Positions 26,303 to 35,274 of a stretch of 64,000 bases of DNA are shown here, piece by piece. The stretch is taken from NCBI RefSeq assembly GCF_005280205.1, contig NZ_SUND01000001.1, positions 372,001 to 436,000 of the forward strand. Direction: 5' to 3'. Every line of letters starts with the position of its first letter. Positions within the stretch are counted from its first letter, which is position 1. Made by a program: the position numbers and the translations under genes. The notes under the pieces were generated by a model. That model was not told the origin of the DNA. It saw only the letters and a program-made list of their open reading frames with translations, and made no database searches. The DNA is from Bacillus yapensis. Its GTDB lineage: Bacteria; Bacillota; Bacilli; Bacillales; Cytobacillaceae.

Positions 26303-27934
26303 TCACTTTTTATAGAATACTACTGCCTCATATGGGCGTAGGATTATCGTTTGCTCTAAAGGACGTTCGTCGTAATTGGACAAGAGGTATTGATAACCAT
26401 CGACCTCAACATCACACATTGTGACTTCAACTGGCTGCTCAAAGAAGTTTGTCATCACTAACAATTCTTCATTAAGATATGTTCTCTGATAAGCAAAAAT
26501 CTCTTGCTGCTCCTGCAAAACTGGCCTAAACGAACCGTGCGCGATAATATCCATTTCCCTACGTAAAGAAATCAGCTTCTTATAATAATGGAAGATTGAA
26601 TCCTCATCCTGTAAGCTGTTCGCAACATTTATGTCCGCATAGTTATGAATGACCGGAATCCAGGGCTCTACAGCACTGAATCCAGCATGTTCCGAATCCT
26701 CCCATTGCATCGGCGTTCTCGAGTTGTCTCTTGAACGAGCTTGGAGGATTTGAAAAATCTCTTCATCCGATTTTCCAGCCTGCTTCAAGATGAGATAGTA
26801 ATTCAAGCTCTCCACATCTTTATACTGCGCGAGCTTATCAAAATAAGCATTGGTCATGCCGATTTCTTCCCCTTGATACACATAAGGCGTTCCTCGTAAA
26901 AAATGAACCATCGTCGCCAGCATTTTCGCCGATTCTTTATGATACTTGCCATCATTGCCAAATCGCGAAACAATCCGCGGCTGGTCATGGTTGCACCAGA
27001 ACACAGCGTTCCAGCCATTGCCTTTTTCCATTTCGACCTGCCACGTAACAAGCAGCTTCTTCAATGCCTCAAAATCGCAATCCTGCAATTCCCACTTCTG
27101 TTGATTCTTATAATCAACCTTTAAATGGTGAAAATTAAAGCACATGCTTAGTTCTTTTTCATCAGGATTCGAATAGCGAATGCAGTTGTCAATCGTCGTC
27201 GATGACATCTCTCCTACTGTCACGATACCATCCTCATCCAAACCAGTATCCAGACTTAATTCTTTCAGAAACTCATGAATTTGTGGACCATCTGTATAAA
27301 ACTTACGCCCATCGCCTGTAGAATCATCCTCAAAAATGGCTGGCTTCGAAATCAAATTGATGACATCAAATCGGAATCCTTTAATCCCTTTTTCGATCCA
27401 AAAACGAACGATTTTTTTCAACTCTTCACGAACCTCAGGGTTGTCCCAATTTAGATCAGCCTGCGTTCTATCAAACAAATGAAGATAGTATTTTCCCAAA
27501 GAAGGAACGTATTCCCACGCATTGCCACCAAATTTAGATTCCCAATTGGTCGGGTTGTCTTTGAAAATATAGTAATCTACGTATTTTGGATCACCGGTTA
27601 AGGCTTTTTGGAACCACTCATGCTTGGTAGACGTATGGTTAAACACCATATCAAACATGATGTCGATGTCTCTTTTACGAGCCTCGGCAATTAACTCCTC
27701 CACATCCGCCATGCTTCCGTATAAAGGGTCGATATTGTAATAGTCGGCAATATCGTACCCGTTATCGTTTTGCGGTGAGACGAAGAACGGGGTAAGCCAA
27801 ATAAAATTGGCCCCCAGCTCTTTTATATAATCTAGTTTTTCGATTACGCCTCTTAAATCTCCAATTCCATCGTTGTTACTATCCTTATATGATTTTGGAT
27901 AAATTTGATAAACGACCGTGTGCTTGTTCAACAT
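26303..27934 (-). CDS. treA: Trehalose-6-phosphate hydrolase (GH13)
   Basis: A 543-residue cytoplasmic alpha-amylase-family enzyme that should split trehalose 6-phosphate into glucose and glucose 6-phosphate. The GH13 regions are present: DMVFNHTS, GFRFDVINL (nucleophile Asp), VGEMSSTT (acid Glu) and FWCNHDQPR. The whole sequence follows B. subtilis TreA closely, including PTNWESKFGG and SRDNSRTPMQW. It is the last gene of an operon with an esterase and a PTS permease. Oligo-1,6-glucosidase is the main alternative; the PTS context favours TreA. Confidence 0.88.
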   Translation of the reverse strand: MLNKHTVVYQIYPKSYKDSNNDGIGDLRGVIEKLDYIKELGANFIWLTPFFVSPQNDNGYDIADYYNIDPLYGSMADVEELIAEARKRDIDIMFDMVFNHTSTKHEWFQKALTGDPKYVDYYIFKDNPTNWESKFGGNAWEYVPSLGKYYLHLFDRTQADLNWDNPEVREELKKIVRFWIEKGIKGFRFDVINLISKPAIFEDDSTGDGRKFYTDGPQIHEFLKELSLDTGLDEDGIVTVGEMSSTTIDNCIRYSNPDEKELSMCFNFHHLKVDYKNQQKWELQDCDFEALKKLLVTWQVEMEKGNGWNAVFWCNHDQPRIVSRFGNDGKYHKESAKMLATMVHFLRGTPYVYQGEEIGMTNAYFDKLAQYKDVESLNYYLILKQAGKSDEEIFQILQARSRDNSRTPMQWEDSEHAGFSAVEPWIPVIHNYADINVANSLQDEDSIFHYYKKLISLRREMDIIAHGSFRPVLQEQQEIFAYQRTYLNEELLVMTNFFEQPVEVTMCDVEVDGYQYLLSNYDERPLEQTIILRPYEAVVFYKK

Positions 27935-27952
27935 GCTGAAACATCCTCTTTT

Positions 27953-28783
27953 TTATAGAGTTTCATCAAGAAATGTAATACATAAAGGAAACCAATTCGC
28001 TACATGTGGGTCAATATAGTCGGCTGTTTGTAATTTCGCTGTTGTTTTATCAGCTAAAGACAAGCCATGTCTTCCTTTATGAAAAACATGAGTTTCAAAA
28101 GGAATCTTGTGTTTCGCTAATTGACTCGCATAGACCCAAGCATTTTCTACAGGTGTTGTTGCATCTGCTGATGTGTGCCAAATGAAAGTTGGGCTTGTCT
28201 GCTCCCCTACTAATTGGTCGACATGGCGATACTCTTCATTTGTCGTTATTTTTTTCACGGCTTCCGCAAGCGCTGGGTGAATCGTGACCGTATCAAAACT
28301 CACCAATGCATAGCAGAGAATTGTTGCATTCGGCTTCAAGCTTTCCGTTGTAGTCTGTAATTTTTCTGCTAACCACTCTTGCTGCCAAACACCATTATAT
28401 AGTGCGCTTAAATGACCACCCGCCGAACAGCCGAGTAAGACAATTTTATTCGGGTCGATATTCCACTCGTCGGCATGTTCACGAATGTATTTCACCGTAT
28501 AGCCAAGCTCCAACAATGGGTATGGTAAAAGTTCTTCTGTACTATCATTGTTGATAATCGAATAATTCAAGACAAACGCTTGATAACCTTGTGCCGCAAA
28601 GGAAATGGCCATTGGTTCCGATTCTCGATTGGAGATGAATTCATATCCACCACCAGGGCAAATAATGATAGCAGGCATTCGATAGTCTGGATCGATGGTT
28701 ACCTTTTGCTGAATATACGTATCTAGTTGTGCGTGCTTGTCGCTATAACCAAAGTTCGGCAAGTCAATCGAACGAAATATCAT
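27953..28783 (-). CDS. Alpha/beta-hydrolase esterase in the trehalose-type operon
   Basis: A 276-residue cytoplasmic hydrolase. The oxyanion-hole motif (CPGGGYEF) near residue 43 and a nucleophile elbow GCSAGG (about residue 119) identify the acetyl-esterase/feruloyl-esterase-like group. A C-terminal Asp and His (KGRHGLSL) complete a plausible triad. It overlaps the PTS gene stop by 1 nt and precedes treA by about 20 nt. An esterase inside a trehalose operon is not standard and suggests that an acylated sugar may be a substrate. Confidence 0.78.
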   Translation of the reverse strand: MIFRSIDLPNFGYSDKHAQLDTYIQQKVTIDPDYRMPAIIICPGGGYEFISNRESEPMAISFAAQGYQAFVLNYSIINNDSTEELLPYPLLELGYTVKYIREHADEWNIDPNKIVLLGCSAGGHLSALYNGVWQQEWLAEKLQTTTESLKPNATILCYALVSFDTVTIHPALAEAVKKITTNEEYRHVDQLVGEQTSPTFIWHTSADATTPVENAWVYASQLAKHKIPFETHVFHKGRHGLSLADKTTAKLQTADYIDPHVANWFPLCITFLDETL

Positions 28784-30168
28784 TACATTTCACCTTTTTT
28801 CTTTCTTTTTTCGTATCCAAAAATGAATACTAATGCTGCTGTACCAAATACTGCGACAACGAATGAAATCAACATGGCATAGAAGCTGTGGTCAATTCCT
28901 GCTGGATTAATTCCACCAAATAAGCTAAATACACCACCAGCAACTCCGTACGCTTCTGCATTCATCGCACCCATGATTGCTCCACCGATACCACCACCAA
29001 GAATGGAGAACCAAAGAACTCTCTTAAACTTCAAACAAATACCGTATAAAGTTGGTTCTGTTACCCCAAACATCGCTGAAATCGTTGCACCTGCTGCGAT
29101 TTCTTTTTGAATAGGATCCTTTGTTTTGATCAGCATTCCAAGCGCTGCACCTAACTGACAGAAAATAGATACGGCTAATATTGCAAGTAATGGGTCATGT
29201 CCATTGGCCATGAAGTTTCCGATTGAAATTGGAAGCATCCCCCAATGTAATCCGAAGATAACAAGAATTTGCCAGAATCCGCCAAGAATGAAGCCTGTAA
29301 TCATTGGGCTTAAATTGTAAATCCAGAAAACGACTGTTGCTAATTGTCCACTTAAAAATGTGATAACTGGCCCGATTAATAAGAACGTTAACACTCCAAC
29401 TACGATCATTGTAAAAAGTGGAGTCAAAATTAATTGAGTTGCACTCGGTAACTTTTTGTTCAACCATTTTTCAACGTAAGAACATAACCAAGCTGCCACA
29501 AGAACCGGGAATACAGATGATGCATAGTTCATGAGCACAACTGGAATGCCAAAGAAGTCTAAATCGACGTTTGCGATTTGCGCTACGACTGTTGGATGGA
29601 CAAGTGCCGCTCCAATAATCGCTGGAATGTAAGGTTTTGTTTTTAGTTTTTTACCAGCTGAAAATCCAAGTAAAATTGGGAAGAAATAGAAAAGTGCATC
29701 TGCTAAAGCATTAAGGAGTAAGTACGCTCCGGACTCTGCCGTAATTAATTTAAAAATAGTAAGTAGTGCTAGAATTCCTTTTAAAATACCGGCTGCTGCT
29801 AAAGGTCCGATTACCGGAGTGATTGTTCCTGTCAACGTTTCCAAAAAGCGGTTGAAGACGTTTTTCTTTTTCTCAGTTACTTGTACTTCTTCTTTTGCAG
29901 AAGTCTCTTCACCGGTGAACTTCTCTCCTAAAATTTCGATAACTTCTGAGTAAACTGCCCCTACTTGGCTACCAATAACGACTTGATATTGACCTCCACT
30001 TTTCACAACACTCATAACACCTTTTAATTCGTTAATTGCTTCTGTGTCGGCAATGGTTTCATCTTTTAGGAAAAATCTTAATCTCGTAATACAGTGAATC
30101 ACTTTAATAACGTTAGTGGGACCACCCACACGGTCAACGATTTGTTGCGCTAGTTCATGATGGTTCAT
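28783..30168 (-). CDS. treP: PTS sugar permease EIIBC, trehalose or glucoside type
   Basis: A 461-residue membrane protein. The EIIB domain (1-90) carries the phosphorylation Cys in HCITRLRF (about residue 26). The EIIC domain (about 105-455) has around ten TMs. There is no EIIA domain, as in TreP, so phosphate must come from another EIIA. The adjacent treA supports trehalose uptake, giving trehalose 6-phosphate. The GGQYQVVIG motif is shared with beta-glucoside permeases, so the exact sugar is not certain. Confidence 0.78.
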   Translation of the reverse strand: MNHHELAQQIVDRVGGPTNVIKVIHCITRLRFFLKDETIADTEAINELKGVMSVVKSGGQYQVVIGSQVGAVYSEVIEILGEKFTGEETSAKEEVQVTEKKKNVFNRFLETLTGTITPVIGPLAAAGILKGILALLTIFKLITAESGAYLLLNALADALFYFFPILLGFSAGKKLKTKPYIPAIIGAALVHPTVVAQIANVDLDFFGIPVVLMNYASSVFPVLVAAWLCSYVEKWLNKKLPSATQLILTPLFTMIVVGVLTFLLIGPVITFLSGQLATVVFWIYNLSPMITGFILGGFWQILVIFGLHWGMLPISIGNFMANGHDPLLAILAVSIFCQLGAALGMLIKTKDPIQKEIAAGATISAMFGVTEPTLYGICLKFKRVLWFSILGGGIGGAIMGAMNAEAYGVAGGVFSLFGGINPAGIDHSFYAMLISFVVAVFGTAALVFIFGYEKRKKKGEM

Positions 30169-30189
30169 GACGCTATCCCCCTTTAAATT

Positions 30190-30204
30190 TGTAAACGCTT
30201 TACA
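30190..30204. promoter_or_regulatory. cre-like catabolite-repression site
   Basis: TGTAAACGCTTTACA matches the CcpA operator with one deviation and is nearly symmetrical. It lies about 25 bp upstream of the PTS gene start, where CcpA binding would block expression in the presence of glucose. Confidence 0.65.
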
Positions 30205-30216
30205 CTTTGAATTTTA

Positions 30217-30269
30217 AATTTGTTTAAACAAATTGTCAATTAGTTTTTGTGAATTTGTTTAAACAAATT
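30217..30269. promoter_or_regulatory. Twin 18-bp palindromic operators
   Basis: AATTTGTTTAAACAAATT occurs perfectly at 30217-30234 and again at 30252-30269, with centres 35 bp apart, in the divergent gap between the PTS gene and the GntR regulator. They are the likely binding sites of that regulator and would control both directions. Confidence 0.85.
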
Positions 30270-30344
30270 TTTATAGTTGTTAATTGATATGGAAATTACT
30301 GTGTACTATAATTAGACTGTTCATTACATATTGGGGGATTTTTT

Positions 30345-31073
30345 ATGGCTCAGAATAAATTTTTACATATATACGAAATTCTAAAAGCTCGGATTGCAAA
30401 TAATTATTACTCTGATACCATGCTTCTTCCGACTGAAATGACACTCGTTGAAGAATTTAATGTGAGTCGTAATACGGTACGTCGTGCGATTCAGAAATTG
30501 AATGAAGATGGTCTTGTGTATAGCGTCAAAGGGCGCGGCGTTGTGATTTTAGAGAGTACGAAGAAAGACAATATGTACGTACCTTTGAGCAACTTCCAGG
30601 GATTCAACACCTTACATACAAACAAAAAATCGGAATCTAAATCTATTGTGAAATCATTTAGTGAAATAATAATAGATGAGGATTTAGCAGAACGAACATC
30701 CTTTGATGCAGGGGAAACCGCTTATTTCATCGAGCGAATTCGTATCGTCGATGGAGTGAGAGTGATGTATGATACGAGTTATTTTCGCGCAAACATTGTC
30801 GAGAATTTGACGGAAGAAATTGCGCACGGCTCAATTTATAGTTATATCCGAGAAACGATAGGAATCCAAATCGCTTCGGCAAAAACGTTTTTGAAGGTCG
30901 AAACGGCTAATGCAAAGGACATGGACTACCTTGATCTAGAAGGCAACAATTGCGTGGGTGTAGCCGAGAACCTCGTCTATACCGATATGGGGAAGCTATT
31001 TGAGTATACGGAAATTCGTTTCATCCCGAATAAGTTTGTTATTACGAACTTTGCTCAGAATGTTAATGATTGA
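30345..31073 (+). CDS. treR: GntR/HutC-family repressor of the trehalose-type operon
   Basis: A 242-residue regulator with an N-terminal winged helix (LLPTEMTLVEEFNVSRNTVRRAI, about residues 28-50) and a C-terminal UTRA effector domain (about 90-236). It is divergent from the PTS operon, with twin palindromes in the gap. TreR in B. subtilis is the same type and senses trehalose 6-phosphate. The assignment rests on context, as UTRA ligands vary. Confidence 0.8.
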   Translation: MAQNKFLHIYEILKARIANNYYSDTMLLPTEMTLVEEFNVSRNTVRRAIQKLNEDGLVYSVKGRGVVILESTKKDNMYVPLSNFQGFNTLHTNKKSESKSIVKSFSEIIIDEDLAERTSFDAGETAYFIERIRIVDGVRVMYDTSYFRANIVENLTEEIAHGSIYSYIRETIGIQIASAKTFLKVETANAKDMDYLDLEGNNCVGVAENLVYTDMGKLFEYTEIRFIPNKFVITNFAQNVND

Positions 31074-31083
31074 GATTTCTAAT

Positions 31084-31122
31084 AAGAGGATGCACCCCAT
31101 GCAGCGGGTACTTCCTCTTTTG
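31084..31122. terminator. Shared terminator of convergent genes
   Basis: AAGAGGATGCACCC pairs with GGGTACTTCCTCTT (two mismatches) around an 8-nt loop, with Ts on the plus side. It lies between the stop codons of the GntR gene and the SEC-C gene and could serve both. Confidence 0.75.
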
Positions 31123-31123
31123 C

Positions 31124-32218
31124 TTAATCCTCTATATTTATCCCCTTGGCTTGCATAGCCTCGATGATTTGTTCAAGGTGGAGTCCTTTTAACTCCAAAA
31201 TTAACTCTTTTAGATCGAATTCCATATCGGAAATGGCAGTACCTAAAGTCGATGGAGAAATGCCGTACATTTCTGCAATTTCTTTTTTCGTAATATCGAT
31301 CATCGGATTCACGGACAAGTTGATATAATGTATCGCCGCTGCATAAGTTGCAGGCTTTTTCGTCAATCGCCACGCTACTTCACAATACTTATTCCACAAG
31401 ATGAACCCTGTTGCAATCGCCGTGTTTGGAGCCTCCAGCTTTTTCATTTCTGCTTCAAAAAGCTCTGCGACTTCCTTCTGAATTGGACTTTTCCACTCAA
31501 AATCTCCTGCTCCGTATTCAATCGTCGCATATGGTACATCATTCATAAGCGTAATAAATTCATCGCTCAAAAATTCAATTGGGTCTTCATATCCTGAATT
31601 CTCAAAAACTTCATTTATATAGAACTCTTCCTTGTCATCCTTCTCCCCTTCTAGGTCAAAGACGGATACGAACAGAATGTACTCGCCACCAAATGGGACT
31701 AAAAATCCGAAGACAAAGGAATTTTTTTCTAGTTCTGTTGGCTCCAACAGCTTAATGGAAAGGACCTCGCCGGTTAACGTATCTCTTACCTTCATAGAAT
31801 CGGCGCTTAGGGAAAGCAATCTTCCTGCAATCGGTCTTGGGTTCGTCCAGGATTCTAGTATCTCTTTTACCTTCGGACGCTGGATCATTTTGCTTCGTCC
31901 CTTGATAAACTGCTGTAGAATTGTTTCCTCATTTTCAACCGGTACAAACAACGAGTACCAGATTGTGTGAACAAATGAGTAAAACTCTAGTTCATCTTCA
32001 TCCTCAGTCAATAGCTCTTCTAGCTTCTCCTCGAAATCCTCGGTGATTTCTTCCTCATACTCATGCATTGCATATTGAAGCACTTGCGTTTGAAGTGCTA
32101 AAATCTCTTGCTCAATTATAGAAGTAATCGAAACGGTCTTTTGTGCTCCACAACACTTTTTATATTTTTTCCCACTTCCGCAGGGACATGGTTCATTTCT
32201 ACTTACCTTTACATTCAT
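31124..32218 (-). CDS. SEC-C zinc-motif protein with C-terminal helix-turn-helix
   Basis: The ATG at 32218 follows GAGGAG and starts a 364-residue protein; the longer frame lacks a site. It opens with a SEC-C motif ([13 protein letters not shown], residues 11-23). An acidic middle domain of unknown fold follows. Near the end there is a helix-turn-helix-like [19 protein letters not shown] (about 315-335). It could bind ribosomes, SecB-like partners or DNA; I cannot name a function. It is monocistronic and faces the GntR gene. Confidence 0.75.
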   Translation of the reverse strand: MNVKVSRNEPCPCGSGKKYKKCCGAQKTVSITSIIEQEILALQTQVLQYAMHEYEEEITEDFEEKLEELLTEDEDELEFYSFVHTIWYSLFVPVENEETILQQFIKGRSKMIQRPKVKEILESWTNPRPIAGRLLSLSADSMKVRDTLTGEVLSIKLLEPTELEKNSFVFGFLVPFGGEYILFVSVFDLEGEKDDKEEFYINEVFENSGYEDPIEFLSDEFITLMNDVPYATIEYGAGDFEWKSPIQKEVAELFEAEMKKLEAPNTAIATGFILWNKYCEVAWRLTKKPATYAAAIHYINLSVNPMIDITKKEIAEMYGISPSTLGTAISDMEFDLKELILELKGLHLEQIIEAMQAKGINIED

Positions 32219-32358
32219 GGTTGGTGCTCCTCTCTTTTTACACGTACCTACCATTCTATCACTAATTTCAGTTTAAACATTTTTTCAAAAAAGCAAAACT
32301 ATTTTTTGGAAAAAACTTCTTGATTTCCGCAACTATATTCCTATAGTATTTATCCCCC

Positions 32359-32385
32359 TTCGACAAGTTTCGCAAAATTGTCGAA
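32359..32385. other. 8-bp inverted repeat upstream of the SigD promoter
   Basis: TTCGACAA and TTGTCGAA are separated by 11 bp, about 18 bp upstream of the SigD promoter of the Bmp/chemoreceptor operon. It may be an operator; there is no T-run. Confidence 0.35.
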
Positions 32386-32402
32386 AAGATGACAAAAAGA
32401 GT

Positions 32403-32429
32403 TAAAATGTCTCGAATTCGAACCGATAT
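32403..32429 (+). promoter_or_regulatory. SigD promoter of the Bmp lipoprotein/chemoreceptor operon
   Basis: TAAA, exactly 15 bp, then ACCGATAT: one mismatch from the SigD consensus (TAAA-N15-GCCGATAT). It lies 45 bp upstream of the lipoprotein start and places both genes in the motility regulon. Confidence 0.88.
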
Positions 32430-32473
32430 TATATTGGCAAAGTATCTTACACTAACTTGGAGGTTTAACCAAC

Positions 32474-33439
32474 ATGAAAAAATTAAGTTTCATTATTTTG
32501 TTGGTCTTTCTTATAAGCGGCTGTTCCAATTCTGCCGTAGAAAAAAAGGATGAACATAAAATCGGTATTCTACTTTCTGATGCTGGTCTTGGCGATGAAT
32601 CTTTTAACGATTCAGCCTTTCGTGGTTTAGAGCAAGCACGTGATGAATTCGGAATTACTTTTGATTATCGTGAAGCTCCAGATGGCGAATTAGAAAAGCC
32701 ATTGACTGAGCTTGTGGAGCAAGGAAACGACATCATTATTGGATTAGGATTCTCCGTTAAGGAAGGTCTTGAAACAGTAGCGAAGAAATATCCTGATCAG
32801 CAATTCTTATTGATTGACGAAGTATCTGAACTGGAAAATATCGCATCGATTACTTTTAAAGAACAAGAAGGAAGCTTCTTAGTTGGAATGGTCGCAGCGA
32901 TGACAAGTAAGACTGATAAGATCGGCTTCGTAGGTGGTGTGGACGTTCCCCTAATTCACCATTTTGAAGCAGGATTTAAGCAAGGTGTGAAATATGTAAA
33001 ACCAAACGCAGAGGTATTCGTTGACTATGCTGGTTCATTCGATGATGTTGAACTAGGCAAACAATTAGCGACAGCTCAAATCGATAAAGGTGCTGACTTT
33101 ATCTACCATGCAGCTGGATTCACAGGTTACGGGATCCTACAAACAGCACAAGAGCGTAAAATATATGCAGCTGGAGTGGACACGGATCAATTTTTCGTAG
33201 CAGAAAAAGCGGTTGTGACGTCGATGCTGAAAAATGTCGACCAAGCAGTTTATGATATCGCAAAAATGATAGACGAAGATGGCAAAATCGATGCTGACGA
33301 CTACCTATTAGGTCTTGCTGAACAAGGGGTAGGTCTTGCTGAAATTAGGGTTGCTAATCTAACGCCAGACCAACAAAAGGCACTTGAAGAAGCTACGAAT
33401 AAAATTATTTCAGGCGAAATCACCGTCGATTCGGAGTAA
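32474..33439 (+). CDS. Bmp/PnrA-type solute-binding lipoprotein, paired with a chemoreceptor
   Basis: A 321-residue lipoprotein with a lipobox (LISGC) at residues 14-18. The rest is a type 1 periplasmic-binding fold of the Bmp/Med/PnrA family, with LLSDAGLGDESFND near the N-terminus and AAGFTGYGI plus GVDTDQ in the ligand cleft. Relatives bind nucleosides or unknown ligands. No ABC permease or ATPase gene is nearby. It is driven by a SigD promoter and followed 16 nt later by a chemoreceptor, so it may present a ligand for chemotaxis. Confidence 0.87.
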   Translation: MKKLSFIILLVFLISGCSNSAVEKKDEHKIGILLSDAGLGDESFNDSAFRGLEQARDEFGITFDYREAPDGELEKPLTELVEQGNDIIIGLGFSVKEGLETVAKKYPDQQFLLIDEVSELENIASITFKEQEGSFLVGMVAAMTSKTDKIGFVGGVDVPLIHHFEAGFKQGVKYVKPNAEVFVDYAGSFDDVELGKQLATAQIDKGADFIYHAAGFTGYGILQTAQERKIYAAGVDTDQFFVAEKAVVTSMLKNVDQAVYDIAKMIDEDGKIDADDYLLGLAEQGVGLAEIRVANLTPDQQKALEEATNKIISGEITVDSE

Positions 33440-33455
33440 AGGAGGGAACTAGATT

Positions 33456-35117
33456 ATGAGACTAAGAGGCCGTTTACTAAGCATGTCCATCATTCCAATG
33501 ATTCTTTCTGCCTTCATCATTGGATTTATGATCGTTCAACTACTTAATATTCAAAGCTCTAGTAAGAATGATGTTGAAATTCTTCTACAGGTAGAGGAAT
33601 TAAAGGGCGATTCAAATGTTGCAAAGCAATCCTTAGCGAACTATACAGCTAATGCATCTGAAGCGAATAAGACAGAAGCATTAGAAAAGCTTGATAGTAT
33701 TCAAGGAAAAATGTCTGAGCTTGGAAAGATTTTACGGGATGATGAGCACAAAGAGCTTTTACAAAAAGCATCTGGTAAATTTGAGACTTTAGCTACCGAA
33801 TCGAAAAAGGCGTTTGAGCAGGATAATAAAGCTGAAATCAAACGCCAATCGATTCGTATTTCCGGCGTTCTAAACGATATTTACATGTTGGATAAAAGAA
33901 CAAACGAGTGGTATGAAGAAATTCTTCAGCAAACAGAGACAAAAATTGATGGTGTCGTCCTATTCTCAAGCATTAGCATTGGTGCTTTGATTGTGATTAT
34001 GAGTGTGATTATTGGTATCGGTTCGCAAAAAATCACAAAGCCATTAAACGAAATTGTTGATGTAGCCAACAAGATTGCTAATGGGGATTTAACAAGCCAG
34101 CTTTCTCAATCTGAGAAAAAAGCGAATAGTAAATTTGAAATTGATCAATTAAATGCTGCATTCATTTTTATGATGGAAAATTTAAAGGGTACGGTTAGCT
34201 CGATTGAGCAAATTGGGAAAGAAGTAACGGCGTTTACAAAAGAAGTCTCTACGCAAATGGAGAACTTATCTGAAGTTAGTAGCCAAGTAGCGGAATCAAC
34301 CGAAGAGCTTGCAAAAGGAAGCGAATCGATTTCTTCAGATATCCAATCTACTGCTTCATTAATGGGTAGTATGAGCCAAGACTTCGTACATGTGCAGGAT
34401 GAAAGTCGACAAGCATCTGAGGCAAGTGCAAGTGCATTTAAATCGGTTGAAGTTGGTCGCGAATCACTCAATAAGCAAGGCGAAATCGCGCAACAGCTTT
34501 CGAAATCAACGGAAAATATCGCACTATCGGTAAAAGAGTTCGCTCAATTTACAGGAGAAATCGAATCAGCCGCTCAATCGGTTCGTGCTATTGCTGAGCA
34601 AACAAACTTACTAGCGTTGAATGCTGCGATCGAAGCAGCTCGTGCTGGTGAAGCTGGAAAAGGTTTCGCGGTTGTAGCAGACGAGGTCCGAAAGCTTGCC
34701 GAAGATTCTACACAAGCAACTCACTTAATTACTGCGATGGTATCAAACATCATGAGTGGATTGAAAAACATCGTCGAAGCAACGGAGCTTGGAAATGTAT
34801 TGTCCACTCAACAGGAACAAGCGAAAGTTTCAACTGAGCATGCATTTGAAACAATTGCTACAGATGTAACTTCGATTCAGGAGAGATTAGAAGAGCTCGT
34901 TCGTAGCGTTGAAAGATCAAACGAAATGAGCAACCAAGTTTCTCTTGCAGTTGAAAACATTTCTGCAATCACAGAAGAAACAGCAGCTGGAACAGAGGAA
35001 ATCTCCGCTTCCACTGAAGCACAGCTAAATGCCTTCCAAGAAGTAAACAACATGCTCTTGAAACTTCAAGACATGACGGAAGTATTGAAGAAGGAATTGG
35101 ATAAGTTTACGATTTAA
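33456..35117 (+). CDS. Methyl-accepting chemotaxis protein
   Basis: A 553-residue receptor. TM1 is at about 10-30; a small helical extracellular domain (about 30-168, four-helix-bundle-like rather than dCache) follows, then TM2 (about 169-191), a HAMP domain (to about 245) and a long signalling coiled coil with the conserved tip [36 protein letters not shown]. It starts after GGAGG, 16 nt past the lipoprotein gene. A small helical sensor domain fits recognition of a ligand-loaded binding protein. Confidence 0.93.
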   Translation: MRLRGRLLSMSIIPMILSAFIIGFMIVQLLNIQSSSKNDVEILLQVEELKGDSNVAKQSLANYTANASEANKTEALEKLDSIQGKMSELGKILRDDEHKELLQKASGKFETLATESKKAFEQDNKAEIKRQSIRISGVLNDIYMLDKRTNEWYEEILQQTETKIDGVVLFSSISIGALIVIMSVIIGIGSQKITKPLNEIVDVANKIANGDLTSQLSQSEKKANSKFEIDQLNAAFIFMMENLKGTVSSIEQIGKEVTAFTKEVSTQMENLSEVSSQVAESTEELAKGSESISSDIQSTASLMGSMSQDFVHVQDESRQASEASASAFKSVEVGRESLNKQGEIAQQLSKSTENIALSVKEFAQFTGEIESAAQSVRAIAEQTNLLALNAAIEAARAGEAGKGFAVVADEVRKLAEDSTQATHLITAMVSNIMSGLKNIVEATELGNVLSTQQEQAKVSTEHAFETIATDVTSIQERLEELVRSVERSNEMSNQVSLAVENISAITEETAAGTEEISASTEAQLNAFQEVNNMLLKLQDMTEVLKKELDKFTI

Positions 35118-35130
35118 ATTTTATGTGAGA

Positions 35131-35168
35131 CAGCCCCGGAATTTTGGGTCCGGGGCTGTTTTTTGTTT
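35131..35168 (+). terminator. Terminator of the chemoreceptor operon
   Basis: A perfect 10-bp stem (CAGCCCCGGA with TCCGGGGCTG) around an 8-nt loop is followed by TTTTTTG, 13 nt after the stop codon. Confidence 0.95.
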
Positions 35169-35178
35169 ATGATGGGAG

Positions 35179-35252
35179 CGATATCGGTGATTTTTGGGAT
35201 ATATCGGCGATAATCGGATTTTATCGGCGAAAAACCGAATATATCGGCGAAA
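35179..35252. repeat. Four-copy array of ATATCGGCGA, period 20
   Basis: ATATCGGTGA, ATATCGGCGA, TTATCGGCGA and ATATCGGCGA start at 35181, 35201, 35221 and 35241, exactly 20 bp apart. The 10 bp between them vary (for example TAATCGGATT). This is the reverse complement of the TCGCCGATAT family at 20181-20250. It lies just outside the chemoreceptor terminator, between convergent genes. Confidence 0.8.
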
Positions 35253-35274
35253 CCGCAAATTGCCACACCTTCAG

